Assembly: GCA_902702965.1 (NCBI GenBank)
Contig: CACRXP010000189.1
Span: forward strand, 642,011 to 706,010
Direction: 5' to 3'
Length of the DNA stretch: 64,000 nucleotides
Source: Spirometra erinaceieuropaei
Taxonomy: Eukaryota; Platyhelminthes; Cestoda; Diphyllobothriidea; Diphyllobothriidae
Shown in pieces: positions 1 to 8,628 of this stretch. Position 1 is the stretch's first letter. Every line of letters starts with the position of its first letter. The notes below the pieces were generated by a model. That model was not told where the DNA came from. It saw only the letters and a list, made by a program, of their open reading frames with translations, and did no database searches. Both the position numbers and the translations under genes were made by a program.

Positions 1-118
1 TTAATAGGGGTCGGGGTCAGGTCTTTGTTTGCAAAAGAAATGCTATTGGGAGTGCGTGGTTGTATTTTGGGTGGTTAAGAAATAGCTGTCCTAACCTCTA
101 ACCCTAACCCCAACCCCA
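1..118. repeat. R4 dispersed repeat, right part, with CTAACC-like run
   Basis: The stretch from the aaagaaatgctattggga motif through ggtggttaagaaatagctg to a run of CTAACC/CCCAAC units matches the ends of two other copies, near 26.9-27.2 kb and 52.2-52.4 kb. The left part of this copy is cut off by the window edge. No coding frame is apparent. Similarity was judged by eye. Confidence 0.7.
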
Positions 119-1029
119 ACAGTATTGTGCCCATCAGGTTGGACTACCTAACCACCTCTTACCAAAAGGCCTTTAAGACCGCGAGCCAAAAGGGTTCCTG
201 GCCATAGAGGGGAAATTCGAAACTTCCAACTGATTCATTTGGTAGTCTGGATTCACTAGATGCAACGCATCACAGACAAGCAGTCGACGTCGAAAGCTTT
301 CTTGGTAACCAGTGGGGTGAAGTGCGACAAAGTACGCACTCAGATCAGCTTAAAGACTGTGTTTTGCAATACTGCTGACTGACTGCTGAAACGACTTTCA
401 GGATGCTAATTTGAATTACACAGCAAATGAAACCAAATCAACATTCGTTGAGCATAGCCCGTCACAAGAACTTCCATGTTCCCGACCCCTATGCTTTGAA
501 TTCCACAATACATGGGTTTTTTCTCACAGCGTGATTTTCCTACACTAACATGTTCTAGCCGAGGAATGCATCACATTTTCAACAACTGTCATTTATAATC
601 GTGTTGCAACCGTGGATAAATTTTTTGATCTTGGAATCCCCATGTTAAGGACCATCGATTATGAAGTTAAATTTACCACTCGGATTTCTAGAGCAATTCA
701 GACTTTGGCAGGGTACAAAGCTAATTTTGGAACCGCTTTAGCCTCCTGGCTAACATTAAAATCGAGATATGTGGGGCTGTGACTCTGAAAATGTACCACT
801 ACGACGCAGAGACCTGGAAGAGAAAGAAAGAGAAAGCAAATTTACTATTGTGTAAATGACATCCACTGATCAGGCTACGAGACCCGCTAATCCCGTTGCA
901 TCTTGAGGCTCAGCCTAGAAACTTTACAGGATATCGTATCGCGATGCAGGGAACTCGACAAAGACACGGGGGGCGAGAATAGCTCTTCCTATCTTGCCGA
1001 TAGAGGCGAACAGGCGGGTCTTCGGAAGC
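119..1029. other. No recognised feature
   Basis: No long frame, RNA gene or clear repeat is visible in this stretch. The short frame starting near 903 runs into the reverse of a Penelope tail and looks spurious. Confidence 0.5.
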
Positions 1030-1116
1030 AGTTCAGAAAAAGAATAAGCGATCCCTGGAACAAGAAATATATTGGCCTGAAGTTTCACTTTCTTACTCGA
1101 ATCCATCATTAGAGAC
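1030..1116 (-). mobile_element. Penelope-like element 3' tail fragment
   Basis: Read on the minus strand, this is the common PLE end: a ribozyme-like core followed by AATAAA-type sequence and a CTTGTTCCAGxGATCG-like terminus. It matches the tails at 5.9 kb, 36.6 kb and 63.9 kb. Only the last ~85 bp are present. It abuts a plus-strand PLE fragment that begins at about 1117, so the two are joined 5' to 5' with their 3' ends pointing outward. Confidence 0.75.
1074..1116 (-). ncRNA. Degenerate hammerhead ribozyme core
   Basis: On the minus strand the order CTAATGA, GGATTC arm, loop, damaged arm, GAAAC, then CTTCAGG follows the hammerhead layout. The core base G is replaced (CTAATGA for CTGATGA) and stem II no longer pairs fully, so this copy is probably inactive. 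Confidence 0.6.
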
Positions 1117-2020
1117 GCGCATTGAGACGCACTAGAGTAGAACGGAAGACAAGGTTGCTAAATTCCAATGTCTTCAAGGGTTTCTGAGAGCAAATGGCTA
1201 TACGCGCAAATTTATCAACCACTGCGTACGTAGATGAAACCAGAAACAAAACCCAACCGGGAGCGCTTCTGTACGAGAGGAATGTCTCGGAAGTCTTCAG
1301 CCGCCTTTTCACTCCACTTGGAGTCGGGGTTAAACACAGGCCGAAAGCAATTATCGGGCGCCAAGTAGGAGACAAAAGGACCCGCTGCACGGCAGGAAAC
1401 GCCTGGAGTCGTTTACCGGATCTGATGCAGTTGTTGACAAATCGACTACGTCGGAAAAGTGGGAGGTTACGCTGGACGCGCATGACTGAGCACACTGCAA
1501 CGGTAAAGAGGAAAGATGTCAGCTCTCAGGCGGCAGCTGATTCCACGGAACCGAGACATATTTTTAAGTTTCAAGAGGCCGAAATCCTCGTAAGAGCTGA
1601 AGATCGCGTGAGCCGCGAGCTGCTAGAATCATGGCCCTCAGAGCCGCGATATAGCAACCAGCGCAATGAACTCCTGGCACCATATATAGTGCAGGGGAAA
1701 CAGTCACTTGATCAGGGCGCGGGCGCTTAAATATCCTAGTGACATCGAACCAGATGGCCGAGTAATCATCACGTCAACATCCAACACAGATGATGAAATT
1801 TCGGCAATCTGACTGACAAGCCATCATCGCCTTAATTATGACCCCCAGCGGTGATTACGAGAGCTGTTCATTACATTACGCATGTGAACCCACGGCAGCT
1901 ACGTCCCATAAATACTGCAGTCTTTGGGCCTCCGCTGCCTTTATCTGCAACCGTCTCTGATGGTCGGTTCGAGTGGAAATCCGAAACGTCATGTCCATAA
2001 ACTTCTTGTTTCAGTGATCG
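1117..2020 (+). pseudogene. Penelope-like element, GIY-YIG endonuclease 3' part, frameshifted
   Basis: The 5' edge encodes the end of the reverse-transcriptase thumb (FLRANGYTRKFINHCVRR). It is followed by the RT-endonuclease linker (RNVSEVFSRLFTPLGVGVKHRP) in the frame beginning at 1194. The GIY-YIG core that should follow is out of frame: DNA around 1385-1490 still matches the 37-kb copy (GVVYR...YVGE...EH), but small indels shift it and add stops. The frame is restored at the EHTATV segment, which continues to the HIFKFQEAE and RELLESW motifs. A non-coding tail leads to a ribozyme remnant and a CTT microsatellite. Known role: PLE endonucleases nick target DNA for reverse transcription. This copy is a dead, 5'-truncated insertion. 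Confidence 0.85.
1953..1994 (+). ncRNA. Degenerate hammerhead ribozyme core in PLE tail
   Basis: GTCT-CTGATGG, a poorly pairing arm/loop/arm, then GAAAC-GTC. The final core A of CTGATGA is G and the stem II arms (GGTTC and GAAATCC) pair badly, so activity is unlikely. It lies ~30 bp before the element's 3' end. Confidence 0.6.
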
Positions 2021-2093
2021 CTTCTTCTTCTTCTTCTTCTTCTTCTTCTTCTTCTTCATCATCATCATCATCATCATCTTCTTCTTCTTCTTC
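2021..2093. repeat. (CTT)n / (ATC)n microsatellite at PLE 3' end
   Basis: About 10 CTT units, ~7 TCA units, then more CTT units directly follow the PLE terminus. Neighbouring frames of poly-Ser or poly-Lys are artefacts of this run. Confidence 0.95.
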
Positions 2094-2640
2094 ACTTCTG
2101 TCTTATTAGCTGCTGTCTGCCTAAGTTTAAACAATCGGAGATTTGTTACTTTTTAATTCCCTCAGAAATTAACTACGAACTTGCAGCAGATCAGTTTATT
2201 CAAGGTCTATAGGTTAAGGCCGAGATTTTTATTTATGCATATTTGGGCCGAAGTCCAACAGCCATCCATACTGCGCTGTTACCCGAGACAGCACAGTCAA
2301 ATAATGCACCGACCTGATTGGTTACTTATAAATCCGGCGCCTGGCGTCAAGAGCCTCAAGATCCTGGTTTAGTTGAAAGCCTTTCCTGAAACGTCTACGT
2401 GATAGCCTTTATAAGCAGATAGGGCTTGATATGAAACAGTTTCTTTTTATGCAACAAAAGTCTGCAAATTACGCCTCGTCGGCTTCCTGATTTAACTCAT
2501 TTGCTGGCTTCATCGTTATCATGTCCGACATCATTGTGATCAAACTCGCCGCATTTTCAAATATCAACCTTCTACAGTTATCCTCTGTAATCACCCTTTT
2601 CTTGTTCGTTCTCCTCTCCACTGCTCTACTCCTCCCCTTT
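2094..2640. other. No recognised feature
   Basis: Apart from the flanking microsatellites I see no gene or recognisable repeat here. Confidence 0.5.
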
Positions 2641-2694
2641 CTCCTCCTCCTCCTCCTCCTCCTCCTCCTCCTCCTCCTCCTCCTCTTCTCCTCC
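2641..2694. repeat. (CTC)n microsatellite
   Basis: An almost pure CTC/TCC run of ~50 bp followed by a C-rich tract to about 2750. The poly-Leu or poly-Arg frames across it are low-complexity artefacts. Confidence 0.95.
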
Positions 2695-2759
2695 GCCCGC
2701 ATCTTGGCCTCCCCACCTCCTCCCCCTCCTCCTTCCCCTCCACACTTCATCCTCTCCGC

Positions 2760-3480
2760 ATTTATTTATACGTCATAATTGTCAGCCAGTGCATGCCTGC
2801 CTTTTAATTAGAAAATTTCGGTCTTAGCATGAGAAATGAGCGCATTGCTGCCCAATGGACAAAGGTCGCCTCAAAAAGGAATTTGCAAATGACATCTTTT
2901 GTTTCGGCTGGAATAGACGTTCGCAAAACTCCTTGAAATAAATTCGCTCATCCTTTTATAACCTCTCCCACTTTCAAATTCAGAGGAGAGCTTAGCGAAA
3001 AGGTGTACATTTTCAGTAATTTCTCATGAGGATAAAGAAACACAGACGATGGTCACAAAGCGCGCCAGAGGACTTTAGCTACTAAGTTGCTCCAGGATTC
3101 CAGTCAGTACGTGCGTAATTTTCTGTCATTGTTACTTGATGGGACTCTACTTGAAGTAATAGATCCTGTTCATCAATTTCCCCGTCGCCAACGGAGTGCC
3201 GGTCAGGCAGAGTTGGGTATTCAATTTCAGAACCTGGGAAAACAATTACTAGTCCTTCGATCATACTTCACTTCCAGTGTTCACTGCAGTAAAATAATAC
3301 CCTTAAACAAAGACATGGTTTATAACCGCATTGGGAAGACTAAAGATAACTACCACCGTTGCCATGCCTGTAATATGTAAGTCCATTTCCAAATCCTAAA
3401 GCGTTTACGTAAAATTCAGTGGGTCCTACTTATATGGCCCCCGAAACCGGACATGACAATAGGAGCCGCCTGCTATACGG
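2760..3480. other. No recognised feature
   Basis: A short frame at 3087-3380 has no recognisable domain, and its reverse strand is equally open. I see no repeat match elsewhere in the window. Confidence 0.45.
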
Positions 3481-3484
3481 ATGG

Positions 3485-3685
3485 TTGTGAGCCAATTTCC
3501 AGTGAAATTAGGATTAGGTTAAGGATTTAATTCACGGGTAGATTTAAGGTTAACAGACCGGTAAGTCTGAATGAAGTTCAGGGTTGAAGTAAGGGTTAGT
3601 TTTGCCTACAGAGTTAGGGTTTAAGGTTCAGGGCCAGGAATAGGGCAACGGTTTAGTTTTATATTAGGGTTATCGTTGGGATTAA
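3485..3685. repeat. Degenerate TTAGGG-like tract
   Basis: Many imperfect gttaggg, ttaaggtt and agggtta units occur, interspersed with other sequence. The flatworm telomere unit is TTAGGG. The units are too irregular for a recent telomere and resemble the reverse of the CTAACC tails of the R4 family. Confidence 0.6.
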
Positions 3686-3782
3686 AACGAGAATATTTTG
3701 CTCCTTCCGAAATTATGCGCAAGTCCACCTTTTTGATTTTAGCAAGGTGTTCTTATCAGCAAGTTCTATTTAGACGTCCACA

Positions 3783-4768
3783 TACAGAAGTTGGGCTAAC
3801 TCATGAAATGTCAAACGAAATTCCAAAATGCACTTTGGTTTCGAGAAGATTAATCAAGTGGCGTTGTAAAACTCGTCAGCCTGAAATATAATTTTATAAT
3901 ATTTCAGCTACCTCAGGATGCAGACTTTCGAATGAACTTCCTTCCGGCGGCATGCAAAAACTACACTATGTAGAAAATGACTGCATAAATAGCATGCATT
4001 TTATCATTAATTTCGATGCCCTTATATATTCAATTTGACTTCATGGAAGCCATTCATAAAAATATTTATTCTTTTGCTCATTCAGTGGAAAATTACGCCT
4101 TCTCGCAATCTGATACTCGAAGAACGGGTACAATTAGGTTTTCAAAAGGCTTTCCAATTCCCGAATAATTTTCAACCCGCTCTACCGTTTACTTGGATTC
4201 AGGGTTTCCAAACTACGAGCCATATATTTTCTGCATACGGAAAACCACACATTTCTCTACGGTTATAAAGGGGGACCATATAGGGTTCACAAAATGTAAC
4301 AGTGGATTTGATTCATAGTGTTAACTTTACAAGCCACATTGGTAAGCGCAGAAACATGACGATTTATGAACGGCCATTTCACGTATTTAAAAGTCCCACA
4401 GCTAGAAACGTTTTTAAAACCGAATTTTGTCCCTCATTCGAGTATAAAATTAGAAGAAGACGTAGGTTTCTACCGAATGAGCAAAAGAATGAATATTTTT
4501 ATGCATGTTTTCCATGAATCCTAATTGAATTTTTAAGGGCATTAAAAATCGACGAGAAAAATTCATGCTACATAAGTAGTCGTTTTTTACAGACTGTAGT
4601 TTTTCCATGCAGCCGGAAGGCAGTTAATTTGATAGCCGGAATCCTGAGGTAACTGAAATATTATAGAATAATGTTGCAGGCTGACTAGTTTAACATCCCT
4701 ATTTTATCAACCTTTTCGAAACGAAAACACATTTCGGAATTTCGGTTGACATTAGCCCACCTAATGCA
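3783..4768. mobile_element. Palindromic TA-type MITE, family 2, old copy
   Basis: It starts TACAGAAGTTGGGCTAACTC and ends with a damaged GCCCACCTAATGCA. Both ends carry the inward motif 'catgaaatgtcaaac' or its reverse, although the right one has lost the 'tcatgagtt' block. The left and right halves are near reverse complements around a ~200-bp centre. Frames at 4035 and 4302 are not conserved in the other copies. No transposase is encoded. Confidence 0.8.
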
Positions 4769-4794
4769 AGTCCGTCCTACCGAAAACTCGAACA

Positions 4795-4866
4795 TAACCG
4801 TAGGCTCATAACCTTAACCCATAATCTTAATCCATGCCCCTAGTTCAAAAATCCTAACCCTAAAAC
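4795..4866. repeat. Degenerate CTAACC-like tract
   Basis: Units such as cataaccttaaccc and cctaacccta are clustered. It may be a trace of R4 or an interstitial telomere-like run. Confidence 0.5.
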
Positions 4867-4978
4867 AGAAAACGCATTTCTAGTCACAACCGGAAATCCA
4901 GGCCAGACAACCGTAGAGCTAAGAGTAGCCAAGATCCTAACATCAACCATAAACTTCAGCCCGGTACAGACAACTTTA

Positions 4979-5317
4979 ATGTCTACACGGCTATTCAAGG
5001 ACTGGCTAGGTGAAGGGAAAAGTCGATCCATATCAAATTCAATTCTCGCAGACTTAATCGACACGAACCACCAAGTCCTCGCCAATGAAGCCTTTGAAGT
5101 TATCTGCTGGGCGCCAAGAAACTTCTCTAAAGGCCTACGCCGACGAGTGTTAGCAACAACCGACGCAGTGACCAATCGATTAGCTAATTCAGCAATCTGT
5201 TGTCAGAAGACGTTAACACAGACACTCTGTCTTCCTTGGCTGACTCCATGTGGTGATCGCACGCCGCCCCGAAACACTGAAAACAATTTGCTAAAATTCA
5301 TATTGACCCAACTGTGA
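4979..5317 (+). CDS. Repeat-borne frame with conserved FxVxY...VLATT...CCQK peptide
   Basis: I do not recognise the protein. The frame encodes LADLIDTNHQ, then EAFEVICWAPRNFSKGL, RRRVLATTDAV and CCQKTLT, and ends with GDRTPP. The same order occurs at 42.38-42.67 kb (LAYLANTNHQ, KAFHVVYRTPANFAKGL, QWVLATTEKV, CCQKKFT, GDRTPP). A looser version occurs in R3 copies at 12.1, 21.2 and 62.8 kb. The DNA has diverged while the reading frame and key residues remain, so this segment was once translated. No start signal or splice site can be assigned, and the last ~20 codons run into the SINE palindrome. It could be an exon of a host gene family or a piece of an unrecognised retroelement. Confidence 0.45.
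   Translation: MSTRLFKDWLGEGKSRSISNSILADLIDTNHQVLANEAFEVICWAPRNFSKGLRRRVLATTDAVTNRLANSAICCQKTLTQTLCLPWLTPCGDRTPPRNTENNLLKFILTQL
5285..5296. repeat. Putative target-site duplication, left copy
   Basis: The 12-mer aatttgctaaaa recurs exactly at 5842-5853, on the other side of the SINE palindrome. It may mark the insertion site, though ~25 bp of non-palindromic sequence lies between the right arm and the right copy. Confidence 0.5.
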
Positions 5318-5324
5318 AAAACTC

Positions 5325-5408
5325 GGCGCCTCGGTGGGATTCGAACCCACGCAGTAAGGGGGAAGGCTTTAGTACAGCCAACGCTCTAACCACCTGAGCT
5401 ACGAGGCC
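5325..5408 (-). ncRNA. tRNA-like head of SINE-1 (left arm)
   Basis: On the minus strand there is an acceptor-like GGCCTCG pairing with CGAGGC, a D arm GCTC...GAGC, an anticodon-like stem GGCT(GTACTAA)AGCC, a 13-nt variable part, and a perfect T arm GTGGG-TTCGAAT-CCCAC. These give A and B boxes for RNA polymerase III. The acceptor has a 1:72 mismatch and the anticodon arm has only 4 pairs, so I call it SINE-derived and not a working tRNA. Confidence 0.7.
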
Positions 5409-5700
5409 CCGCCGGACGACGCGAGTTTTATCACACTTGGGTCAACTTACCCACCCAACCTACTGCAACGTCTGGAATCCACCAAATCTGATACAGTAAG
5501 TTGACTGCCCAAGCAGGATTTCCTAAGCAATCAATGAATTACGTGAGCCTAGTAGTCATCTGGTGGATTCTAGGTGAATTACTAAGGAAACCCTGCTTGG
5601 GCAGTCAACTTACTGTATCAGATTTGGTGGATTCCAGACGTTGCAGTAGGTTGGGTGGGTAATTTGACCCAAGTGTGATAAAACTCGCGTCGTCCGGCGG

Positions 5701-5785
5701 GGCCTCGTAGCTCAGGTGGTTAAAGCGTTGGCTGTACTAAAGCCTTTACTTCTTACTGCGTGCGTTCGAATCCCACCGAGGCGCC
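5701..5785 (+). ncRNA. tRNA-like head of SINE-1 (right arm), degenerate
   Basis: Same layout as the left arm, but the D stem has GCTC/AAGC and the T stem has GTGCG/CCCAC, each with one broken pair. The variable part also differs. It is the more decayed of the two arms. Confidence 0.65.
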
Positions 5786-5841
5786 GAGTTTTTCACAGTT
5801 GGGTCAATATGAATTATTCAAAATCTGCCAAAATATCAATG

Positions 5842-5853
5842 AATTTGCTAAAA
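5842..5853. repeat. Putative target-site duplication, right copy
   Basis: Exact repeat of the 12-mer at 5285-5296. It sits at the outer edge of a PLE tail. Confidence 0.5.
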
Positions 5854-5884
5854 GAGATACGATTGCTGGAACAAGAGCTTTAAC

Positions 5885-5928
5885 AGCCTGACTTTTCGGA
5901 TTCCCACTCGAATCCATCATCAAAGACA
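5885..5928 (-). ncRNA. Hammerhead ribozyme core, near intact
   Basis: On the minus strand: TGTCT, TTGATGA (first core C is T), GGATTC-loop-GAATCC (six perfect stem II pairs), GAAA, AGTC, AGGC. The stem I arms pair with one wobble. The C-to-T change and the altered AGT after GAAA probably impair cleavage. Confidence 0.65.
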
Positions 5929-6173
5929 GAGTCAGATAAGGGCCGAATGACGAAATCCGACCGTCAGCAACTCGACTGCTTGCGGTGAGCGTGGGAATCG
6001 ATAATCTTGATAGGCAAACAAGGGCATAGCAACTGCACGGCAACTGCATGCTTCAGCACCTGGCCAGTTGAACCGTGATGCACTCGGGAGCTGCGATAGG
6101 CACGTAGCGGCCTAGCAACTACATCCTATAAGTACCGCAACACCTAGGCAATTTACCACCCTTATCAGACTCT

Positions 6174-6215
6174 GTCTCTGATGATGGATCCGAGTGAGAA
6201 TCCGAAACGTCAGGC
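6174..6215 (+). ncRNA. Small hammerhead ribozyme core
   Basis: GTCT-CTGATGA-T-GGATCC-loop-GAATCC-GAAAC-GTC-AGGC. All conserved core bases are present, and stem II has one mismatch. Stem I pairs GUCU with AGGC using one G-U. There is no room for a stem III hairpin. The ACGU at that place is self-complementary, as in PLE ribozymes known to act as dimers. Confidence 0.8.
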
Positions 6216-6290
6216 TAATAAAGCTCTTGTTCCAGCGATCGTGTCTCCTTCTTCGAGAATCAGGACGGCCGAAGGCGGATGTGGACACGG

Positions 6291-7261
6291 GGATCGTGTC
6301 AAACACGGCCTGATCTGCGCTGAATGCGCCGGGTTCTTGCAGAAAGTGGGAGCTTCTTGATTCCGGCCCCAATGGGAGAGCCGCAGAGGCTGCACTCGGA
6401 AGAATCCATTGAACCTGATTTCCACTCTTGAGAAAGAGCGAGTTATTTAGTCAGTTGTCAATTTGTAAAGCTCCTACCTTCAGGGCGTTTTGATGCATTC
6501 AAGCACATCTCACTTATTGTGGTGAGGAATGCGCTGCTGTACCGTGAGGATTAGTTACTCAGTGTCGACCTCATTGTCGTCCTTCTTCCATGCATCAATC
6601 GACTGTTCAATCCCGTTATCAAACGGGTGACGAGATTGAACGCAGTGCTGACGCGGAGTGTGGGCTGATCTCCATGGCGTACCGCCCTACTCACGTATGG
6701 CAACAGGTGTGGACTTGCGCCGATTATGCGCAGCCTGGTTGGCGCGCGCCGTGAGTCAGGCTGACCCCAGTTTTGGTCCAGCGCATCCGAAGCGCAGGGC
6801 GTCATGGGGACCATGACGTAGCAATATTACGACATAATAGCTGCTGACCGTCATCATATACGGCTTCATCTAATATCGTACAGCACAGTTCAGAATTCTC
6901 CAGCCAGTGTGTTGGACGATTTCGGGAGACATTGATTCTTGAATCGATGTACTAACGGAAATCATACCCCTCCCTTAACATATAATGGTGGCATTTGCAC
7001 AGGTGTTGCAGTATTTGTAGGATGTAGCGGATAGGCCGCTACATGTCTATCACAGTTGGCAACTCCAGAGCGCATTTCGGCTCTACGGCCTGGTGTTGAA
7101 GTATGCAGCTACACTTGTTGATTAATTGTGGACAGGAAGGCCATGATTCGGGCAATTTACGGCTCGCGCGGCTGCCCCCTCTAGCAAGAATTTATACCTC
7201 GTCAAATTGGAATGTGCGGTTAGGTCCCGTCGTATAAGCCGCGACTTGGAAGCCAGCGACT
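6291..7261. other. No recognised feature
   Basis: Moderately GC-rich with short frames on both strands and no domain I recognise. A small inverted repeat (tgtagcgg/ccgctaca) lies near 7021-7044. Confidence 0.45.
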
Positions 7262-7450
7262 TCCCTCTTCATTGACGCCGCGTGATGGGTCATCCGCGTT
7301 ATCAATAGTCTTAGGGTTACTCCGACATAATTGTTTTTCTCAAACTACCCGAGATCGCACAAAAGACTCCAGATGTCTCTTGCCGTGGAAATGGATATTC
7401 CAGCCTCATGATCTGGCGTCTTATGGTTGCCTCCGGCTCCCAAGTCGTGG
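7262..7450 (-). pseudogene. PLE GIY-YIG endonuclease core fragment
   Basis: Plus-strand DNA here (agggttactccgacataattg ... cttatggttgcctccggctc) aligns with plus-strand 37.20-37.33 kb, which is the reverse of the GIY-YIG core of the intact PLE. The frame is broken. It joins at ~7450 to a plus-strand PLE piece, so it is again a head-to-head arrangement. Confidence 0.75.
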
Positions 7451-7795
7451 TTTAGTCGATGGCACCCAGCTACACATTCAAGTTTGACGAAACAGAAATT
7501 CTTGCTAGAGGTGACAATCGCGTGGGTCACGAACTGCTCGAGTCATAGTTTTCCGGTCCTCAATCAATGAACAAACACAATGACCTCCCTACCCCATATT
7601 CGGCGTTGCTGACGAGTGACAACAGCAGTGGGGTTGCGGATAAATCCAGCCTTGGACACCTCCACACGGAACAACGATATAAATGTTGACGCGTTGCTGC
7701 TCTCCAGCAGTCTCTGATGATGAACTCCAGCTGGAGTTCGAAAGCTAAGGTCAATAAATCTACTGTCCCAGTGATCGTGCCTTCGTCTTCTTTTA
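7451..7795 (+). pseudogene. PLE endonuclease C-terminal part and 3' tail
   Basis: It encodes ILARGDNRVGHELLES, a stop, then FSGPQSMNKHNDLPTPYS, matching the 37-kb endonuclease C terminus. A short tail with a ribozyme core at 7710-7751 and the end motif near 7780 follow. The stop codon and lost core make it non-functional as a protein. Confidence 0.8.
7710..7751 (+). ncRNA. Hammerhead ribozyme core with recoded stems
   Basis: GTCT-CTGATGA-T-GAACTCC-AGCT-GGAGTTC-GAAA-GCT-A-AGGT. Stem II is seven perfect pairs of a wholly different sequence from the other copies, and the palindrome after GAA is AGCU instead of ACGU. The pairing is kept while the bases changed on both sides, which supports a selected RNA structure. 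Confidence 0.75.
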
Positions 7796-7859
7796 AGCTT
7801 AGTGATCTACTTGTCCGCACAATCACCATAAAAACAACCATCATTCTGGCTGCGTCGCT

Positions 7860-8628
7860 ACTGACGCTACCAGGTGCGGTTCTTTAAAAAAAATTCCATG
7901 AGGTTCTAGATCCCACGATTAGTAATCAAAACGTACTGTAATAAGGATGGCTGCAGGCCACTTTCGGGACTCAACCGACAAGAAACCTTTGCGTCAGAGC
8001 GATAGCTGCAGGCAAATGAACCAAGAGCGACCATTCCAGACTTCATCTCGTCTGAATCGGCAAAGAGGAAATGCGACTGTTCTGGCAGGCAGGCATGACT
8101 TGTAAATAAAATGGATCTTTTGGGATCGTTGAGCGCGGATAAGAGTTCGACCGCCGTAAGCGACGATGTCACTCGTGTGCGGATGGACATAACACCAACG
8201 ATTTGTGCGTAAATCCGTTTGCTATGAGACTGACTTTCAGAGCATCTATCGCACACTCTACCGCCTAACCCATTTGAGTCGCGTGGCATGACTAAGTCAG
8301 GAAAACCGGTGTCGGACGCAGCCGCAGCGACTAACGGTCCTTCTACGTGATTCCCGCTGCAGCACGTGACCTATCTCATAAAATCTGATGACAGAAACTG
8401 ATAAGAGAAATTTCGGACGCCCTCAGCCATTACAGATTTTGCTCACTTATCCAACTCCTTCGGATAAATATCTTCTTCGCGTACAGAAAATGTGTCATAA
8501 CAGTTTTTATATAGCCAAAATGTTCATTAATTCGGGCGAACGTCGACGCTGTGAAATATTCGGGCAATTTTCAGTAAAGTGTCAGTATTTATTTGGCTAC
8601 TCTGCCTTGCCTTCACAATCGCAGAATG
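7860..8628. other. No recognised feature
   Basis: A 127-residue minus-strand frame (7906-8289) shows no domain I recognise and has no match elsewhere in the window. Confidence 0.4.

Larger units (their letters stand above)
5295..5817. mobile_element. Head-to-head tRNA-derived SINE palindrome (fold-back)
   Basis: Two copies of one SINE lie in inverted orientation, with the tRNA-like parts near the outer ends and a ~60-100-bp unpaired centre around 5530-5585. The outer ends read aattcatattgaccca and its reverse complement. The arms then run through gagtttttcaca, the tRNA-like segment, the gccggacgacgcgag block and the gtaagttgactgcccaagcagg block. A third, single copy with the same order lies at 42.0-42.2 kb on the minus strand. 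The transcript would form a hairpin of more than 200 bp. Confidence 0.85.
5854..6290. mobile_element. Two PLE 3' tails joined head to head
   Basis: At 5856-5950 a minus-strand PLE tail is present, and at about 6060-6290 a plus-strand tail. Each has a ribozyme core and the CTTGTTCCAGxGATCG-like end, and their 3' ends point outward. The ~110 bp between them has no endonuclease sequence, so both copies are severely 5'-truncated or the pair arose by inversion during insertion. Confidence 0.8.

Noticed and set aside
1871..2134. Frames rich in poly-Lys/Met or poly-Ser
   Set aside because: They are translations of the CTT/ATC microsatellite in different frames.
2469..2778. Frames with poly-Arg, poly-Leu and Pro runs
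   Set aside because: They arise from the CTC microsatellite and C-rich tract; both strands are open for the same reason.
5325..5408. Functional tRNA gene
   Set aside because: The T and D arms are good, but the acceptor 1:72 mismatch, weak anticodon stem, an inverted duplicate and a third dispersed copy indicate a SINE head.
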